Assembly: GCA_964591245.1 (NCBI GenBank)
Contig: CAZPZZ010000167.1
Location: forward strand, 1 to 8,406
Direction of reading: 5' to 3'
Source of the DNA: CAZPZZ01 sp964591245
GTDB lineage: Bacteria; Acidobacteriota; Vicinamibacteria; Vicinamibacterales; UBA8438
Length of the DNA stretch: 8,406 bases
The notes beneath the pieces are model-generated. The model saw nothing but the letters and a program-made list of their open reading frames with translations. It had not been told where the DNA came from and did no database searches. Shown in pieces: positions 5,204-8,406 of the stretch (positions are counted from its first letter, which is position 1; every line of letters begins with the position of its first letter). The position numbers and the translations under genes are program-made.

Positions 5204-7081
5204 ATGGCTCACGGATCATCAGACAAGGCTGTCATCATCGATCGGAACCCCGGGCGTAGTGCCCAGACCTACGGCATCGCCAGGGTGCTGGAGACGGATG
5301 TCGGGCTCATCCACGAGCGCGCGGTCGGGGTGATCGGCAACAAGGGCGATAGTCAGTGTTATCTCGGGGTGCAGAGTAAGGTCGAGGCGATCCACAACTG
5401 CCTCCGCCGTCGGCTCGGTCGAGAACCGGGTCAGTTGGCGATGCGATTGGTGCAACCGGAATACACCGTCGGGACGTCCGATGGCATGCGGAACGGTACG
5501 CGGGAGATGCGTTATTCGCTGATCGGACGAGAGGTCACTCACGACGGCGTGTGTGAGCATCTGAGTGCAAGTGGGCTCGAGGGCACGATCGCCGTTGTCG
5601 CCTGTGATAAGCCTCCGGTTGGTACCTTGGCCGCCGTTCTCGAGCACAACCGTCCCGCCATCCTGATGTCCGATGGTCCCATTCGTCCAGGGCGTGATTC
5701 GGTGACACAGGAACCGATCGATATCATTTCCGGCTTTCAGGTTGCGGGTCACTCGGATGAAGAATTTAAAGATCGTATCGCATGCGAGGCCTGTCCCGGC
5801 TATGGCAGCTGTGGCGGGATGTTCACCTACAACACCATGCAGACGTTTATCGGCGTGGTGGGCATGCAGCCACTCGATATGGTGGCGGCTCCCTCCGACG
5901 ACTCCAGGCGATTGGAGGAGTTCCCCGATCGGCTGGTGGACTGCCTCGCGGGTCTCATTGCGAGTGGGACAACCCCGCGGGACATCGTGGGGCGCGACTC
6001 GATCCGGAACGCCGTTATCGTGGCGATGGCCATTGGCGGTTCAACGAACGTACTGCTCCATGCGCCGGAGATAGCCCGAGCCGCGGGCTTCGGTAGTTTT
6101 GCCGGGGACATCATGTCGCCGGAGGAATTCAATTACCTGTCAGAGTTTGTTGTTCCTGTGCTGACGGATGCGAGACCGTACGGTACGTATTCAATGGTGG
6201 ATATTGACGAAACGGGTGGTGTGCAAGTCCTTGTCAAGGAGTTGCTCGACGCGGGATTGTTGAATGGAGACGTGCCGACGTGCACGGGAGAAACGCTGGC
6301 CGAGCAGGTGATGCGGCTTGCGCCTCCGGTACCAGATGGAACGGTGATGTACACGGTTGCCTCTCCGTATAAACCCACCGGTGGACTGCGGATGCTCGGC
6401 GGAAATTTGTCACCGGAGCATAGTGCGGTGCTGAAATTGGCAGGCGTCGAGGGCGGGCTCGAGAACAATGTTTTCACAGGAAAGGCGCGCATTTTCGACG
6501 CTGAGCAGGACCTCCTGGACACGCTGGAGAGTGACCCGGGTAGCTTTGGCGACCGCGACATGGTGATCGTGCGCTACGAGGGGCCGAGTGGGGCACCGGG
6601 CATGCCTGAGATGCTGGACTCGACGTCGCGTATTACGACGTTGTGTCGGGAGCAGGGCATTGTCATTGCGTTGATGACGGACGCGCGGTTTTCGGGCGGG
6701 TCCGTCGGTCTGGTGATCGGGCACGTGGGGCCTGAGGCCGCGCTCGGAGGACCGATCGCGTTGGTGGAGAATGGCGATGAGATCGTGGTGGACCTGGTGA
6801 CCAATGAGTTGAATTGCACGCAACTCGACGATCCCGCCACGGTGGCCGCTCGGCGTCAGTCCTGGCAGGCGGAGGTCGATGCCCACGGGGGGCTCCATCC
6901 GGCCTGCGGGGCAGTGAACACGCGTCTACTCAATCGCATGCGTCGGTCGGCGGTGTCTGCTGTCGAGGGTGCTGGCATGCATCCGGACCGGAAGCTGTGG
7001 GTGAGCGAGCAACGCGAGCCCGGCCGCTCGGGGTTTGTGCCGTCGAATCGCTGGCGTCCCGAGGCCACGCGAGAGTTCTAG
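5204..7081 (+). CDS. IlvD/Edd-family dehydratase (dihydroxy-acid or sugar-acid dehydratase)
   Basis: This 625-residue cytoplasmic protein belongs to the Fe-S dehydratases that remove water from 2,3-dihydroxy acids to give 2-oxo acids. Likely cluster ligands are Cys52 (DSQCYLG), Cys134 (ACDK) and Cys203 (CPGYGSCGGM, with Cys197 nearby). Lys136 of CDK is the position carbamylated in the family. TSDGMRNGTREMRYSL (91-106) matches the VSDG...GMRYSL block, and RFSGGS (495-500) carries the expected catalytic Ser497. The following GHVGPEAALGGPIAL is a textbook family block. The CDKPPVG form and the C-terminal tail (about 560-625) differ from housekeeping IlvD. No ilvB, ilvC or ilvE is nearby, so a catabolic role in sugar-acid or diol-acid breakdown is as likely as valine and isoleucine synthesis. 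The ATG is preceded by GAGAG six bases upstream and leaves the usual N-terminal length. I withhold a gene symbol because the substrate is uncertain. Confidence 0.9.
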   Translation: MAHGSSDKAVIIDRNPGRSAQTYGIARVLETDVGLIHERAVGVIGNKGDSQCYLGVQSKVEAIHNCLRRRLGREPGQLAMRLVQPEYTVGTSDGMRNGTREMRYSLIGREVTHDGVCEHLSASGLEGTIAVVACDKPPVGTLAAVLEHNRPAILMSDGPIRPGRDSVTQEPIDIISGFQVAGHSDEEFKDRIACEACPGYGSCGGMFTYNTMQTFIGVVGMQPLDMVAAPSDDSRRLEEFPDRLVDCLAGLIASGTTPRDIVGRDSIRNAVIVAMAIGGSTNVLLHAPEIARAAGFGSFAGDIMSPEEFNYLSEFVVPVLTDARPYGTYSMVDIDETGGVQVLVKELLDAGLLNGDVPTCTGETLAEQVMRLAPPVPDGTVMYTVASPYKPTGGLRMLGGNLSPEHSAVLKLAGVEGGLENNVFTGKARIFDAEQDLLDTLESDPGSFGDRDMVIVRYEGPSGAPGMPEMLDSTSRITTLCREQGIVIALMTDARFSGGSVGLVIGHVGPEAALGGPIALVENGDEIVVDLVTNELNCTQLDDPATVAARRQSWQAEVDAHGGLHPACGAVNTRLLNRMRRSAVSAVEGAGMHPDRKLWVSEQREPGRSGFVPSNRWRPEATREF

Positions 7082-7131
7082 GCGTTCGTGTGGTGTGGGC
7101 GTGCCGCGACCGATGCGTGCCTAATGAAGCG

Positions 7132-7156
7132 GCGAGCGCTGTATGGAGCGTCTCGC
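7132..7156 (+). terminator. Hairpin after the dehydratase, possible transcription end
   Basis: GCGAGCGCT (7132-7140) pairs with AGCG-T-CTCGC (7147-7156), giving nine base pairs with one bulged T and a six-base loop. It starts 51 bases after the dehydratase stop. No U-run follows directly, so it is at best a weak or factor-assisted terminator. The T-run at 7197-7202 is too far away to belong to it. Confidence 0.3.
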
Positions 7157-7167
7157 GCGTGATGAGC

Positions 7168-7197
7168 TTGACATGGCGACGGCTCGTGTGGGGTAAT
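7168..7197 (+). promoter_or_regulatory. Candidate promoter of the serine alpha/beta hydrolase
   Basis: A perfect TTGACA (-35) at 7168-7173 is followed after 18 bp by GGTAAT (7192-7197; four of six matches to TATAAT). Transcription would begin near 7204, giving a leader of about 70 bases that includes the inverted repeat at 7208-7226. This suggests the gene is not simply read through from the dehydratase. Confidence 0.4.
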
Positions 7198-7207
7198 TTT
7201 TTCTTTC

Positions 7208-7226
7208 AATTGTGAGTGTCTCAATT
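7208..7226. promoter_or_regulatory. Imperfect inverted repeat with a lac-operator-like half site
   Basis: AATTG-T-GAG (7208-7216) and CTCAATT (7220-7226) form seven matching pairs with one bulged T and a three-base centre. It sits just after the predicted transcription start, a good place for a repressor site. The left half AATTGTGAG is the same as half of the ideal lac operator, but the central CG expected of LacI-family sites is missing, so the likeness may be chance. Confidence 0.3.
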
Positions 7227-7275
7227 CAGTGCGTAACACCCATATCTTCTATCCGAGTTGACGAGTCTACGAACT

Positions 7276-8313
7276 ATGCCTCTAATCAAGAGTTCTCTGT
7301 GCCTCTCATTTGCGCTACTTGTCGGGGTGGCATCGGCCGCGGCACAGGGGCGCAGCATCTTGCCGCCCGTCGCGACGCCTACCGACGTGAAGCCGGGAAG
7401 TATCACGTGCGATGAGTGTCCCTACGCCTATCCGAGCAAGTACTTGGATATCAACGTGTATAGCCAGGATGTGCGCATCTCCTATATGGACGTGGCGCCA
7501 ACTGGCACCGCCAATGGGCATACCGTCTTGTTGCTACACGGGAACAACTTTGGTGGCTTCTATTTCGATCCGTTGATCGCGGGCATGACGGCAGCTGGGT
7601 TTCGTGTCGTCGTACCGGATCAGATTGGGTATGGGAAATCATCGAAACCGATAGCGCCCTACAACTTCAATTCGCAGGCACGTAATACCTGGCTGATTCT
7701 GGAGGCGGAAGCGATCGAGAAGGTTATGGTCGTGGGACACTCGATGGGCGGTATGTTGGCCACACGTTTCACCACGCAATACCCGGATTCCGTCGAGCGC
7801 CTGGTCGTCTACAACCCGATCGGTCTCAGCGACGGCCGGTTCAATCGTCCAATGACACCAGTCGATGAGATTTACGAGCGCGTGTTGAAGACGGACTATC
7901 AGAGTACACGGACCAGCCTCAGTCGCTACGTGGGACATGATCCGGACGCCTGGAATGACAAGTTTGAGACATACACGCGCATTCGATATTCGTGGACGTT
8001 GAGTTCGGACTGGCCGCGATTGGCCATGGTGCAGTCCATTATCAGTCAGATGCTGTATGGGGACCCGGTCGTGTACGACTGGGCACATATTCACGTGCCG
8101 ACCCTGGCGTTTGGAGGCGCAGAGGACCTGCTGTTGGGTCCTGCGGCGACCTTTCAGGAACGGATGCAAGCGCTTGCCGATACCGTGCCGAATGGCAATG
8201 GTCGAGTGCTGCTGTTGCCTGGGCTCGGGCACGTGCCGCACCTGGAAGAGCCGGATACCGTGGTGACGCCGCTGGTGGCGTACCTGGAAGAAGGCGTCGG
8301 CGCGTCTCAGTAG
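7276..8313 (+). CDS. Sec-exported serine alpha/beta hydrolase
   Basis: The product has 345 residues from the ATG at 7276; an in-frame TTG at 7258 would add six residues ahead of the signal and is less likely. Residues 1-24 form a Sec signal (Lys5, hydrophobic core, cleavage after ASA or AAA), so the enzyme is periplasmic or outside. Motifs are HGNNFGG (88-94, oxyanion hole), PDQIGYGKS (114-122), and GHSMGG (154-159) with nucleophile Ser156. Asp284 (GGAED) and His319 (GLGHVPH) complete the triad. A Ser nucleophile indicates an esterase, lactonase or C-C hydrolase-like enzyme, unlike the Asp-type hydrolase upstream. CDEC (Cys45-Cys48) holds the only two cysteines of the mature chain, followed by PYAYPS, and may form a disulfide. 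The gene lies 194 bp after the dehydratase with its own promoter candidate and ends at a strong hairpin. The substrate is unknown. Confidence 0.9.
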   Translation: MPLIKSSLCLSFALLVGVASAAAQGRSILPPVATPTDVKPGSITCDECPYAYPSKYLDINVYSQDVRISYMDVAPTGTANGHTVLLLHGNNFGGFYFDPLIAGMTAAGFRVVVPDQIGYGKSSKPIAPYNFNSQARNTWLILEAEAIEKVMVVGHSMGGMLATRFTTQYPDSVERLVVYNPIGLSDGRFNRPMTPVDEIYERVLKTDYQSTRTSLSRYVGHDPDAWNDKFETYTRIRYSWTLSSDWPRLAMVQSIISQMLYGDPVVYDWAHIHVPTLAFGGAEDLLLGPAATFQERMQALADTVPNGNGRVLLLPGLGHVPHLEEPDTVVTPLVAYLEEGVGASQ

Positions 8314-8322
8314 GAACGGGCA

Positions 8323-8353
8323 CCTGGGCGGTCTCCGACGGAGACCACCCAGG
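8323..8353. terminator. Strong hairpin between convergent genes, likely bidirectional terminator
   Basis: CCTGGGCGGTCTCC (8323-8336) and GGAGACCACCCAGG (8340-8353) form a 14-bp stem with one C-A mismatch and a GAC loop. It lies between the forward hydrolase stop (8313) and the stop of the minus-strand barrel (8363), where a shared terminator is expected. Neither side has a T-run, so termination would rest on the very stable stem, possibly with a protein factor. Confidence 0.6.
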
Positions 8354-8362
8354 GAGAATGTC

Positions 8363-8406
8363 CTAGAAGAATCGGACCGAGTAGCCGAGCCGGAAACCCC
8401 GGCCGA
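8363..8406 (-). CDS. C-terminus of an outer-membrane beta-barrel, probably a TonB-dependent receptor (partial)
   Basis: Reading the minus strand back from the stop codon TAG (8363-8365) gives the last 13 residues, GRGFRLGYSVRFF, before the window ends. The alternating polar and hydrophobic pattern and the terminal Phe are the C-terminal beta-strand signal used by the BAM complex for outer-membrane proteins. TonB-dependent receptors of GC-rich Gram-negative soil bacteria often end this way, but any large barrel would fit. Its stop sits 10 bases past the shared hairpin, as expected for a real gene end. If it is a receptor, it would import the substrate handled by the neighbouring exported hydrolases. 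Confidence 0.6.
   Translation of the reverse strand, partial: GRGFRLGYSVRFF

Noticed and set aside
1..8406. CRISPR arrays, tRNA or rRNA genes, toxin-antitoxin or defence genes
   Set aside because: I found no regularly spaced repeats, no conserved RNA blocks and no protein motifs of such systems; all five complete genes are metabolic enzymes.

Overview
The window is a GC-rich stretch of chromosome from a Gram-negative bacterium. The evidence is a periplasmic PQQ-dependent dehydrogenase, Tat- and Sec-exported hydrolases, and at the right edge the C-terminus of an outer-membrane beta-barrel ending in Phe. The gene mix resembles Acidobacteriota, Gemmatimonadota or related soil and marine lineages. 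That placement is an inference from general gene content, because no phylogenetic marker is present.

Layout, left to right. Positions 1-397 hold no convincing gene. They contain short repeats resembling a mobile-element end (81-129), several palindromes, and a possible promoter with an overlapping 14-bp palindrome just before the first gene. Next are two forward genes 48 bp apart, probably co-transcribed: an exported PQQ dehydrogenase with a C-terminal blue-copper (cupredoxin) domain (398-2470) and a cytoplasmic nitrilase-type C-N hydrolase (2519-3490). Converging on them is a Tat-exported epoxide-hydrolase-like alpha/beta hydrolase on the minus strand (3564-4838). A 365-bp divergent intergenic region rich in small palindromes separates it from an IlvD/Edd-family dehydratase (5204-7081). 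A Sec-exported serine alpha/beta hydrolase follows with its own candidate promoter (7276-8313). It is separated by a strong hairpin (8323-8353) from the tail of a minus-strand outer-membrane barrel, probably a TonB-dependent receptor (8363-8406).

All five complete genes look like catabolic or detoxification enzymes. The chemistry can be joined into a speculative route. An outer-membrane receptor imports a substrate, periplasmic hydrolases open an epoxide or cleave an ester, and the PQQ enzyme oxidises the resulting alcohol or diol, passing electrons to its own copper domain. In the cytoplasm a nitrilase releases a carboxylic acid and ammonia from a nitrile, and the dehydratase turns a 2,3-dihydroxy acid into a 2-oxo acid. 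The individual enzyme families are well supported; the pathway is not shown by the sequence.

The most unusual single object is the dehydrogenase. It carries a fused cupredoxin in place of the usual cytochrome c, it lacks the usual axial Met of the type-1 copper site, and it has an Asp two residues after the catalytic Asp, a position that in XoxF-type enzymes binds a lanthanide.
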